A stretch of 64,000 nucleotides of DNA from Chlorops oryzae (Eukaryota; Arthropoda; Insecta; Diptera; Chloropidae). A program made the translations under genes and the position numbers. Location of the stretch: NCBI GenBank assembly GCA_020466095.1, contig CM035807.1, forward strand, positions 113,723,286 to 113,787,285. The letters run 5' to 3'. The notes beneath the pieces were generated by a model. It made no database searches and was not told the origin of the DNA. It worked only from the letters and a program-made list of their open reading frames with translations. Shown piece by piece: positions 1 through 9,640 of this stretch (position 1 is its first letter; every line of letters begins with the position of its first letter).

Positions 1-1097
1 AAAAGAAAACCATTCGGTTGTGTATTTGTTATCAATTTATAACGCCTCAATGAATGAATGCAATTATTCCACTGATCACTAGTATAGTTATGGTGCAAAC
101 TTACCCAAACATTGCACTAGTTCTTTTAGTACTGGGTAAAAGTACTAGTTCTTTTAGGCAAATTGCTTAACAGCTTTCTACAGGGTACATACAAACCTAT
201 ATATGTATGCACATATATTCTTCAATTCTCAAAAAGAATGTAAATGACTTTTGTGTGCCGGCAGATTGGGAAATCGTGTTAATTTTTATGGATTCGTTGA
301 TTGATGTTGCGCGCGGTCAGGCGTCAGGGTGTCAAGCGACTTTTTTCGGTGATTTCATTTTGAACGCAAAGCTTTTACTCCGATTCGGTGGCAATGTTCG
401 CATTAAAACACCTTTTAAGAAAAAATATCATATCTCCCAAGCAAACATTCTGAGTCCTAAAGGAATCACATATGACTCCTAATTCGGAGTCAGAGCCCTC
501 ATAATTAGCTGTCTTTTAAAAGCCATAAAGAGCACATTTCCCTTCTTGCGCAGATCGTTCCATACATCGAATGAGTCCATTATAAGACTCATGTATGACT
601 CTTTTTCGTACTCAAATCTGAATGCATTTTTTTTTTTCAAATATGTATTATTCTTTTATGAGACAACCCGCATTCATTTATTAACCAGACAATTATATCC
701 AGAGTGCTCCGAATAAGGAGTGTAAAAAACTGCAAACAGATTTCTTCGAAGTAATGCCGATGGAGTCTTTTTACATAGGCCTCAAAAAACACCGCCTACG
801 AGCTGTTAGGGAGACTAAAAGAGTCACAGAGAGCCTAAATTTACCACTCGAGATCTTAAAGAGTATCTTTCATGATTACTAGAATGCTCCTTATGAGTCT
901 GTTTGGGACCTCTTTCAGTTATAAAATTATTTTAAAAAAAAAACTACACGTTTGGTCACCCTAAATGCTCCGAGGCGGTGGTTTTTTGAGGCCGTGACAA
1001 AAGCACTGTTTGGAAGAAACTTCCCTTAGCACTCCTAAAACACTTCGGTATTTTAAAACGAATCCTTTTGGACTCCTTTTTGGAGTACTCTGAATAT
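1..1097. other. Non-coding, no gene recognised
   Basis: No reading frame here looks like a conserved protein. From about 480 to 1080 the sequence is unusually rich in the words GAGTC and GACTC on both strands, often beside TGCTCC, which suggests a degenerate short repeat. I cannot define a unit or boundaries. Confidence 0.4.
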
Positions 1098-1795
1098 CAG
1101 TGGCGTGTCTAAAGAAAGACTGCTTTGATGTGCTTATATTTTCCACAGTGGTATATTGAACAATTATAAGACATTAACCCAAAAAATTTTGGGGGTGCTA
1201 GAGGAAGTTTAGAGAGTTATGGACCAAAAACTAAATAAATCCGAAAAATTCAAGGCGTCCGATATGGATGAAAATTTATATATAGAAAAAGTTCAAAAAT
1301 TTTAAGATTTTTTTTTAAAGTCATTTTGAAGTTTACTAGACTAATTAAATCGTTTTTGAAAAAAACTGAGTCAATTCTTTTTGGACCTATTTATATGATA
1401 AATTTTCATCCAAAACATGATTTTAGATTTTTTTTGGATTTTGCAAATTTAACTTTCTATTTGGAAATAAGTGAAAAATTCTACGAATTTAGCGATAAAA
1501 TTTTTTTTCAAACTGATTACCTTTTTGGACCAGTTTGAAACTGAGACCCTAATAGACTAGTTGTAATCGGTTTTTAAAAAATTTTGAGTGCTTAAATTTT
1601 TAGAATTTTTGACTTTTTCTATATATAAATTTTTATCCAAATCGGAACGCTGAATTTTTCGAATTTTTCTTTTTGGTCCTAGTTTGAACTCCTCTAGACC
1701 CCTCCTAAATATTTTGGGTTAATGTCTTATAATTGTTCATATACCACTGTGGAAAATATAAGCACTATCAAAGCAGTCTTTCTCTGGACAGCCAC
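1098..1795. mobile_element. Long foldback (inverted-repeat) element
   Basis: The outer arms of roughly 190 bp are near-identical inverted copies. Left arm words such as AGAAAGACTGCTTTGAT, CCACAGTGGTATAT and GAACAATTATAAGACATTA reappear in reverse order and complement between about 1600 and 1795. The inner part is A+T-rich and only partly self-complementary. There is no transposase. It is best described as a foldback-type non-autonomous DNA element; the exact ends and target duplication were not resolved. Confidence 0.65.
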
Positions 1796-1829
1796 TGCTG
1801 AATATGGTTGGCTGAAGGGCATTAAAAGA

Positions 1830-1960
1830 ATTCCTGGTTTCCCATATCGCAGGAATCTTATGGAACCAGTTACAATAAAATCCGCGATTGATTTGAAATT
1901 CGTTCCATATGTTTGCGTATGTTGAATTCCTGATCAGGCATTCATCTGGCTTTGAAAGCG
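1830..1960 (-). repeat. Dispersed MITE-like repeat (CCTGGTTTCC family), copy 1
   Basis: Begins with CCTGGTTTCC and contains degenerate forms of GATTGAAACTGGTTCCATA and of a GTTGAAT/TTTCAGG block, shared with segments near 2590-2705, 12693-12847 and 16370-16495. The 12693-12847 copy shows the terminal inverted repeats most clearly, so this one is read as a degenerate member. Confidence 0.45.
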
Positions 1961-2589
1961 ATTGAACGTTTTGTTCTTGAAATGGGAAATTTCGAATTTT
2001 GTTGATTTTGTAATGAGTGTGCGAAATGACTACAAAAATGGACAACAATAAAATAATAATTCTGATATTACATTCTCTAATGATCCGCAATTAACAGAAA
2101 CACTTCACATAACAAATGTACGAAGTTCTTTAATCACAATCCATCATTCGGAATACAATAAAACATTCATCAATTCAACACTACATTATTATATATCAGG
2201 TATATGTATATCCCTATAGCTTATTTGTTCTGTTCGAAGCAGATTCAAACATTTCAAATGCTTTTGACGGATTTTTTTTTAAATTTTTTTTTTTTTTCAA
2301 TTCCAGCAGCTGACATGATCGTTAAGCGAAATCATGACACGCGATAAATAAAGCTGTTCGTTTATTTTTGACATTTTAAATATTTAACTTTTGGACAGAT
2401 TCTATATGCAAATAACAGTGGTGTATCGAATTTCGACTTAATTGATTATCAAATTTTTTCAAAATTTTATTTATTTTCATTAAAAACTTTTATCCAGATT
2501 TCGCATTTCTCGAACAAATATTCAATTGCTTTCGAAGGCTATGGAAAATAATTTTTACACATATATAATAAATTTATACAATGCCAACA

Positions 2590-2705
2590 TATGGAACGAA
2601 TTTTAATCAACTGAGCGCAATTGATTGAAACTGGTTCTATACATTTTGATGTGTTGAATATTTGCGAGAAAATTCCTGCGCTATTGGAAACCAGGCATTG
2701 TTCCT
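2590..2705 (+). repeat. Dispersed MITE-like repeat (CCTGGTTTCC family), copy 2
   Basis: Contains ATTGATTGAAACTGGTTC, then a GTGTTGAATATT block, and ends with GCGCTATTGGAAACCAGG, the same order as the 12.7-kb copy. The left end is unclear. Confidence 0.45.
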
Positions 2706-3089
2706 AATCAACTGCCGAATCAGTAAATACAAACAATTACATTCTAGGTATTTAATTTCCTGCAGTAAAATATGTCCAACATGAAAAAATTTATTAACAT
2801 AATTTTGAATGATACTTCATTTATGATCGGTTTGCGATAAGATGTCGCTTGTAGACCTCAAATCCATAGGTCTATGGAAAAATTTAGTTTTTGCGTAGGT
2901 ACAACCGTAATAATTCGTCCGCGAAACTCAGATTGGGAAGCTCTGATGTTATTTATATCATTATCTATCTTCATTCAATGTAATCATTGATATTGAAACA
3001 CCGTAAAACCCCTTTTTCGAAGGGCTTAACCGCCCCGGGCACAGTACATCATAGGATAGGGATAGGTCATTAAATGTTTCCGGTGACAT

Positions 3090-3840
3090 TGTCATGTTAC
3101 AAACTCTCTATTGAGTGCATCTTGTTAAGCCTCTCATCACTCCATTCCTTAACTGTTCGCCATTTTATCTTATTCTCAAATCTCTCTCGTTTTGAACTCT
3201 GCATCTTTCTATTCCCCATCTAATCAATTTCTCTCTGTTTTTTCCTCTAAATTTCTCTCTAAATTTTTTACTATTCTTATATCTTCTTTTATCGTTTCTC
3301 TCGCTTTCTCTCAATCTCTGGTCTTGAAATCTTTCTCTTTCTCGTCTCCTATATTCTCTCTTATCTCTTTGGACTCTCTTTTCTTTATTCTCTCTCTTCT
3401 CTCTTTATTATCTTATTTCAACCTTTAAAACTCTCTTTTTCTAGGTTACTTCTCTTTCCTTCTCTCTCTGTGGTGTCTTAATTTTCGTCATTCTTTCTAC
3501 TCTCTTTCTGCTCTCTTTACCTCTCTCTCTCTTTCTCTCTCTCTCCTCTTCTCTTTTTCTCTCTTCTTTTTTCTTTTCTTTTCTCTTTCTCTTTCTTATC
3601 TCTCTTCTCTCTCTCTTTCTCTCTCTTCTTTCTTTCTCTTTCTTTCTCTCTCCTTTTTTCTCTCTTTCTCTCTCTTTCTCTCTCTATTTCTTTCTTTTTC
3701 TCTCTTTTTCTCTCTTCCTCTCTTTCTCTCTCTTTCTCTCTCTTTCTCTATCTCCCTCTTTCTTCATCTCTCTCTGTCTCCATCTTTTTCTTTCTCTCTC
3801 TCACCAATACCATTGACATTGTCACCGAAGAAGCCATGCC
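3090..3840. repeat. Pyrimidine-rich (CT)n tract bounded by inverted GGTGACATTGTC words
   Basis: About 650 bp of the + strand is almost pure C and T, mostly TCTCTC/TTTCTC. It is preceded by CCGGTGACATTGTCATG and followed by GACATTGTCACCG, which are inverse to each other and resemble termini of the TGACA-rich composite element at 6071 and 59034. The tract may sit inside a decayed relative of that element. Open frames here are Ser/Leu/Phe simple-repeat translations, not genes. Confidence 0.6.
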
Positions 3841-4775
3841 TGATAATATTATCCCATATATTGCGGTGAAATCATTAATAATATTTGCCTGCTGGGAGTG
3901 CATGAGTCACACCTACGATCAGGTGGCCATTTAGTGACTCGAGCGCTATTAAAACAAATGGAACCGATATAAATTCATTCATTAATGGAAAGGGGTAATG
4001 GGGTGGAAGGAAAGACACGGTTCCACCTCTACCTTGAACTCCCCCCACTCGTCATGAGCGCCTTCATTTAAATTCCCTTTTCGAAAACACATTTTAGACA
4101 CTGAAAGAGAGCTGTAAGTGCTCTGGAAAAAAAAAGGAAAAAAAAAAAAAATAAACAATAAATCCGACTAGGTCTGGTCTAGAGAAAGAAAACGTGTTTT
4201 GGAATGCGAAAATATGCTATAAAAAAATGAAAATGAATCACAATGAACAATATGTGATAACAAGCAAATTATACTCATTTGACTTATTAAACAAATGAAA
4301 AGCACAAATTTTGTTCTCATTGTTAAAATTTGTGTTAGTCCCAGGCGTGCACGGATTTCTCGCAAATAAATAAATAAACAAAACAGAACAAACCCGAACA
4401 AAACAAAACACGATGCAGAAAGAGTCAAGATAATTAGAACTTGCGGTCGGGTCGGGTCGGGGCTGTGAAAAAATTCTTTAAGATTCGATCACACTCACTT
4501 TGTGACGCGGTCATGATGTCATTGGAAAATAATAATAAATCATAATAAAGTGCACTAAAAATCGAATATTTATTGTCAAGAGGTGGCAGCCATCATTTAT
4601 GCGCTCAACTGATTTATTATTTCGTTTAATTTTTTTTACTTTTTCTTAATTATTTTAAACGTTTTTTTTTATTAGGTATTTTAGGTGTTGTTGACGATTA
4701 TTCTGAAAGAGAATATAATCGTCAAAAATGTAAATATGGCATAAGGATGCTCGAAGACAATTTAGGTTCAAGCCG
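3841..4775. other. Non-coding, no gene recognised
   Basis: Contains A-rich runs near 4130-4155 and a short GGGTC repeat at about 4447-4460. No conserved reading frame and no clear transposon ends were seen. Confidence 0.4.
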
Positions 4776-5624
4776 TACACAGAGAAAAAAATCAACAAGG
4801 AATATTAATATTTTAACAATATTTCTTGTTGGAAAAAAAAAAGATTTTCCTTTTGAATCAACCATATTTCAGGTTGAATTGAAATAATAATTATCAAAAA
4901 TGGTTTTAAATTTAATTTGTTGAACCAACCACGGACGAAATTGAAATGACAAGATAATTTTTAAAATAATAAAAATTTTTTAAAATATCTATAAAAGAAT
5001 TAACATTGAAACAAATTTAATGCAAGCTCAAAGAAATTGGCCACAGAGCCCTCTGCTGAACATAACCCCAAAAATATCCATCGGATGGACTTCATCCGAT
5101 TTGGTCACTCCATTATCGTGACTGCTTTCGCAATGCTTAAAAACATATATAACTATATATGTCACTCAGGAGCCGTTTCCATTTTAGCTCTTTTCACCAT
5201 GGTCTTGGGTACCCACCACGGTCTTGGGTACCCACCAAAATGAGAACTTTTCACTTAGGTACTCACCAAAAGTATTTCTCTCTCGCTCTTTTTTTGCCTG
5301 CCGAGTAACATGATGTTACTAACGTCTCTTTCTAACTGGCGCGAAATGTCCCGCCCAAAATCTATGAGAGTGACATATATAGTAATATATGCTTAAAAAG
5401 TTCCAAGATGAATGAATATCTTATATGTCATATTTCATAAACCAAATGAGAATTATACCGAACTAAAAGAAATGTAATTAAATAAATTTTCTTTAAATCA
5501 ACCAAAAATGTTGTAGACTCAACCATTTTTCTTTTGAAATTTTTGTTCTGCTCGAAAATCAAAATGAAATGTGAATAACAATGCGCATTTTTTAAAAACA
5601 TCATGGTTAAGTTCTCTCAGTGTA
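4776..5624 (-). mobile_element. TIR element (CACWGAGARAAA family), copy 1, with nested insertion
   Basis: Ends are TACACAGAGAAAAAAATCAA on the left and TTCTCTCAGTGTA on the right, an imperfect terminal inverted repeat flanked by TA. Read in reverse complement, most of its length matches 15751-16197, for example TGCGCATTGTTATTCACA and GGTATAATTCTCATTTGGTT. It is about 400 bp longer than that copy, mainly because of an insertion at 5143-5388. No transposase is encoded, so it is a MITE-class element. Confidence 0.75.
5143..5388. mobile_element. Nested TIR element inside the 4.8-kb MITE
   Basis: The 246-bp segment is bounded by the direct repeat ATGCTTAAAA (5133-5142 and 5389-5398), which occurs once at the matching place in the related copy. 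Its ends are inverse to each other: TATATAACTATATATGTCAC versus GTGACATATATAGTAATATA. It contains a doubled CTTGGGTACCCACCA block. Confidence 0.65.
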
Positions 5625-6070
5625 TGACAGTGTGTATCCCGCCTTAATGTAAGCCCAACAAAATAAAGCATCACTTCTATTTAATAAATTGTGTTAATTT
5701 ACAAGTAAATAATCATCTTAATGGGTATTTCATGGCATAAAATTTCCTTTGTAAAATAAATTAAAGAATTTTTTGGCATATTAATTAAATCAACTGACTG
5801 ACCGTTGAGTGGAAAATTAATTTCTATGAATTATCGAAACTAAAGTTCAAGAGTCAAAATCGCTCAGATACCAGTTTTTTTTTTTAACATCGAACAACCT
5901 GGATAGCGATAATTAAATTAAATTATTTTGTTTTCCAATAAACTTAATTAATTGATAATTTATTTTGGAAATATTTTGGCTATTCCATAATACAGAGAAT
6001 CCTGTATGGGTCGATTCTCGAACTGCCATTTTCTCTAATACAATCGAAACTCTCCATGACGGACTCCTCC
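5625..6070. other. Non-coding, no gene recognised
   Basis: A+T-rich sequence without a conserved frame or repeat boundary that I can identify. Confidence 0.35.
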
Positions 6071-6073
6071 CCC

Positions 6074-6605
6074 AGCGGAAAATTATCTCCTGCATGACAA
6101 AGTCACCAATGATGTCATCGATGACATATAGGTGACATTGTCATGCATGACATCTTGGAGGACATGTCATCGTGGAGGGATGCTGTTCATGTGCTTGACT
6201 CTCCCTAGCGGAAAATTATCTCCTGCATGACAAAGTCACCAGTGATGTCATCGATGACATATAGGTGACATTGTCATGCATGACATCTTGGAGGACATGT
6301 CATCGTGGAGGGATGCTGTTCATGTGCTTGACTCTCCCTAGCGGAAAATTATCTCCTGCATGACAAAGTCACCGATGATGTCATCGATGACATATAGGTG
6401 ACATTGTCATGCATGACATCTTGGAGGACATGTCATCGTGGAGGGATGCTGTTCATGTGCTTGACTCTCCCTAGCGGAAAATTATCTCCTGCATGACAAA
6501 GTCACCAATGATGTCATCGATGACATATAGGTGACATTGTCATGCATGACATCTTGGAGGACATGTCATCGTGGAGGGATGCTGTTCATGTGCTTGACTC
6601 TCATT
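6074..6605 (+). repeat. 133-bp tandem repeat, four near-identical copies
   Basis: Units begin AGCGGAAAATTATCTCCTGC at 6074, 6207, 6340 and 6473, exactly 133 bp apart, with only scattered single-base differences. Each unit contains about seven TGACA or TGTCA words, including the palindromes ATGTCATCGATGACAT and TGTCATGCATGACA. The relative at 59037 has only two units, the first shortened to 112 bp, so unit number varies between insertions. Confidence 0.92.
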
Positions 6606-6656
6606 GGCTACTGAAATTTAAATAAGGTTTTAGCGTCAGTTCAGCGTTAGCATGAA

Positions 6657-6722
6657 GTGGCGTAGATGATGAGTGCTCGACTCAGAATCCGAAGATCGAG
6701 GGTTCGATCCCTGGCAGAGGCG
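6657..6722 (+). repeat. tRNA-derived segment (SINE-like head) inside the TIR element
   Basis: Shows an A-box-like TGGCGTAGATGATG and a B-box GGTTCGATCC at tRNA-like spacing, plus an anticodon-loop-like CTCAGAA. The T-stem pairs at only about three of five positions, the anticodon stem is broken and there is no acceptor stem, so this is not a working tRNA. A second copy lies at 59333-59398 in the same position of the related element. Confidence 0.65.
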
Positions 6723-7274
6723 AACAAAAATTTGTTAAAAATAGATTTTTAAAAATTTTCGAAACATTCAAAGAGAGGGCAAAGAAGAGAGTTATCAAAC
6801 TGGTTTCTTTATAAATTGACATTTAGAGAGAAAAGAGCAATGTGCTGCTCTCAAATGCTTTTTTCGCCATCGCATCCCCTAGCATGACCAGTGACATTTT
6901 CTAATCTTCCGGTGATAATGTCACCGCTGAAGTCCCTGTCAGCTCCTGTGTAAATGTCATGCAAAGTGTCACCGGAAATAGCATGCATTCCGGCTCTCGA
7001 ACGTCTTTAACAGATTAGGTGACATCCCCTGCATACGAATATCTCTTTATAGGAGGGTAAAACACGTACTAGCTCCCGGACTATCAAGGCTTTTTGGCTA
7101 AATTTTTAGTGCCTTTTTTCTCATTAGGGGTATTCACAAAGTCGTCGGAAAATAGAAAAGTCGGAAAATCGGAAAATTTTAACGGCTCAAAAAGTTGTGC
7201 AGGATACAAAAAGAGTTAAAATCTTTCAATAAGTCGCATTTTTCGATTTTCGGCTTTCCACCGTTTATATACAC

Positions 7275-7365
7275 GCCTTAGTAAGGTACCCCTATTATAA
7301 CGAATTTTCTTTATAACGAATATTTTATCCGGTCCCTTGAAATTCGTTAGTGTCGACTGTATACC
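7275..7365. repeat. Fragment of a pogo/mariner-like MITE (TATAACGAATT / GTCGACTGTA)
   Basis: TATAACGAATTTTCTTTATA and the end GTCGACTGTA resemble the CAGTCGAAACT...TATAACGAAT element at 44860-45180 and the partial copy at 39030-39170. Only one end is visible. Confidence 0.45.
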
Positions 7366-7983
7366 GATTTTTTGGATTCCAAATTACAGTTCATTAAGGA
7401 ATATTCACTGTCATAGTATTCTTTCACATAAGTCCTTTAATACCCACCGATATACATAGTAAGGGTCCCCCGCTGTAAATATATTTAAGCATATGTAAGA
7501 TTATTCTAATTCAGTTTTAGGAATTCTACTGTAAGTATTCCACTCGTGTTAATTGGATTTCCAAGAACCGTGCACGGCACTTTTAACACCTCTTCGCACT
7601 CATCCGGAGTATTGTGTTAAATTTAAAATTCACCTGCCATCGTCGTGTGACCCCCCATAAGTAGGATGATTGTTATTGTTGTCGGTCTCTCAGAACACAT
7701 CAAAAGCGATTTTTACAAAAATAACTTAATGCTTTTTTTTGGAGTTATAAAAAGAGCTTATTTCGCAGTCGTTTCACTATCAAATTTCGCAAAATTAATT
7801 AAATCTAGTGACAATCGAGAATTTTTATAAAATTTCAAACGCATTCAAATCATAATGAAAACAAATTGCTTTTAAAAGTGAATCATTTTGTTTATCCACG
7901 AGTTTTGCACTTAAAAATCTTCGAATCATTCGATTACTGGAGCCTTAATTAAAGAAACATCTGTTTTGAGAATTTGCATAGAA

Positions 7984-8130
7984 TTTAACCCGGTAGTGCC
8001 TAGCGATGCCATATATATGGCATCACTGAAAGGGTTCGTTTTCTGCCATCCCCATACCTGAACCAGTTCATATTTCATTTTATTTTTTATATTTATTTTT
8101 TTTTTTTTATTCAGGCGGTACCGGGTTAAA
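7984..8130. mobile_element. 147-bp TIR element with TTAA ends
   Basis: TTTAACCCGGTA at the left is exactly mirrored by TACCGGGTTAAA at the right. TTAA at both borders fits a TTAA-targeting (piggyBac-like) non-autonomous element. The inside includes the palindrome GATGCCATATATATGGCATC. Confidence 0.7.
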
Positions 8131-8358
8131 GCATGTTCCGAGCAAATTTTTTAGGGGCACAATAAGCCCTGCTTTCTCCCCCATTTTACTAATTCAATAA
8201 TTAAAAAATTTTTTTTGTGGTCACAGATTCGATTTTTTGTTAAACAATAGGGATAATTAAAACAATTTTTTTAAATCATGAATGCCTTCCAAACGATTTC
8301 AGATGCATTTGAAAAAATAATTAGTTAATCTTTATGCAATGTGAAATAATCGAGCGTT

Positions 8359-8846
8359 TTAAAGCCCAAAATCCAACATTGCGAGAGCCCGATGCGAGAG
8401 CGCGAGACGAGGCGCACATAAATTTCAAACATTCAATCATATGGTTCAAGCTCCAATGTATCGCACTGCGAGATTTCGTAGCGAGAAAATTTTGAAAAAT
8501 TGAATACTTCTCGTTGCGAGGCAATTTGACAGGTTAATGATGTAGCTATTTTTTGAGTACTCGCTATTGGGTACTCGTTTAAACTAATAAAACAAATGCT
8601 GTTCACTGTTCCGTGAAAAAGAGCTTTTAGAATATTTCGCGAGCTTCGGTTCATTTTGAAAATGTTTTTTGAAAATTTTAAATTAAAATTTAAACTCAAG
8701 TGAAAGCCTATAATTTTTATGAGTACTCGGTACTCGTTAGATTGGTACTTGGTTCAAATATTGCATTACTAGAAGCGACCCAAAACTCTCATTGGAGATT
8801 GAAATGCGTCACGCAACACATTTTCGTGACGTCGCGCACTCTCGCA
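8359..8846. mobile_element. AAAGCCCAAAATCCAACATT MITE, truncated copy
   Basis: The left end (AAAGCCCAAAATCCAACATT, GCGAGAG) is intact. The body matches 56723-57248 in inverse orientation, including the words behind the short SSRNILKALFH-type reading frame. At the right it stops at GCGCACTCTCGCA without the matching terminus. That reading frame appears in both copies with breaks and is not a convincing gene. Confidence 0.7.
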
Positions 8847-9240
8847 TCGGTAAGGGAAACACTGCGATAAGGTAATTCTTCTCACAGGCCTTGATCCATA
8901 CCAGTTGATATCAGTCAAGCAGCCGGGATATTTCTTGAGGTATACCCCTGAATAATAAACCAAAAATTATTGTAAGGGCTCGGAAAAAAAGCCATAAAAA
9001 AGTTGAAAAAAAATGCCTTAAAATCGATTTTTTTTAAACTATCGAAGAAAACTCTTTCTTATAAAAGAAAAAACCTTTTATAAAAAAATTTTTGCTTATA
9101 TAAACTACCGATATTTGAAAATAGGGGTGAACCAAGTTTCTTATATAAAAATTATTTCCATATAAAAAGAGTTTTTGGTTTTGGTGAACAGTTTCTTAAA
9201 AGCGGGTTTTTCTTATATACGAGTTTCTTATGTAGCAAAA
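8847..9240. other. Non-coding, no gene recognised
   Basis: A+T-rich. Several TTTCTTATATA / TATATAAGAAA words occur at 9055-9235 and suggest an old terminal repeat, but no boundary could be set. Confidence 0.35.
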
Positions 9241-9244
9241 CTAC

Positions 9245-9640
9245 TGTATTTTGAATTTTTTAAATTTTTTGAATATTTTGAATTTTTTAAATTTTTTTTT
9301 GCATTTAACTGTACTTTTTGAATATTTATTCGCTGAAGTAGGCTTTTTTTTGTTAATTTGACAATTCAACATTTTAATGGGCATACTAAATCGATCTAAT
9401 TTGGAATTTTTGACTGTGATTTTTTTTAAATGTTTTGAATTTTTTGCATTTTCTTGAATTTTTTTGAATATTTTTTTTTGAATATTTTAATTTTTTGCAT
9501 TTTTTTTTATTTTTTTTTGATTTTTTTTTGAATATTTTCAATTTTTTTGCATTTTTTGATTTTTTTTTAATTTTTTGATTTTTTTTGGATTTTTTTTTTC
9601 ATTTTTTTTTTTATTTTTTACATATTCAAATTCCGAGGCA
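9245..9640 (-). repeat. (TTTTTTGAATATT)n minisatellite with flanking dispersed repeat, inverted relative of 12.1-12.5 kb
   Basis: Consists of degenerate units of TTTTTTGAATATT. The stretch 9290-9420, with GCTGAAGTAGGC, TTTGACAATTCAACATTTTA and GGAATTTTTGACTGTGA, is the reverse complement of 12370-12500. The two blocks are inverted copies of one repeat family about 2.9 kb apart. Confidence 0.75.

Larger units (their letters stand above)
6071..7033 (+). mobile_element. Composite TIR element with internal tandem repeat and tRNA-like head, copy 1
   Basis: Starts CCCAGCGGAAAAT, like the copy at 59034-59701, which ends in the inverse GGGAAA/CCGCTGGG form. In order it holds four 133-bp tandem units, a unique piece with CTCATTGGCTACTGAAATTT, a tRNA-like segment, an A-rich stretch, and a tail dense in GTGACA/TGTCAC words. 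The right end is degenerate here (GTGACATCCCCTGC). It has no protein gene. Confidence 0.7.

Noticed and set aside
6074..6605. CRISPR array
   Set aside because: The units are contiguous 133-bp direct repeats without spacers, in a eukaryotic genome.
6657..6722. Functional tRNA gene
   Set aside because: A and B boxes are present, but the acceptor stem is missing and the anticodon and T stems are mispaired. The same segment recurs in another transposon copy.
8433..8699. SSRNILKALFH-type frame shared with 56966-57175
   Set aside because: Present in both copies of one MITE but frame-shifted between them, without transposase motifs.
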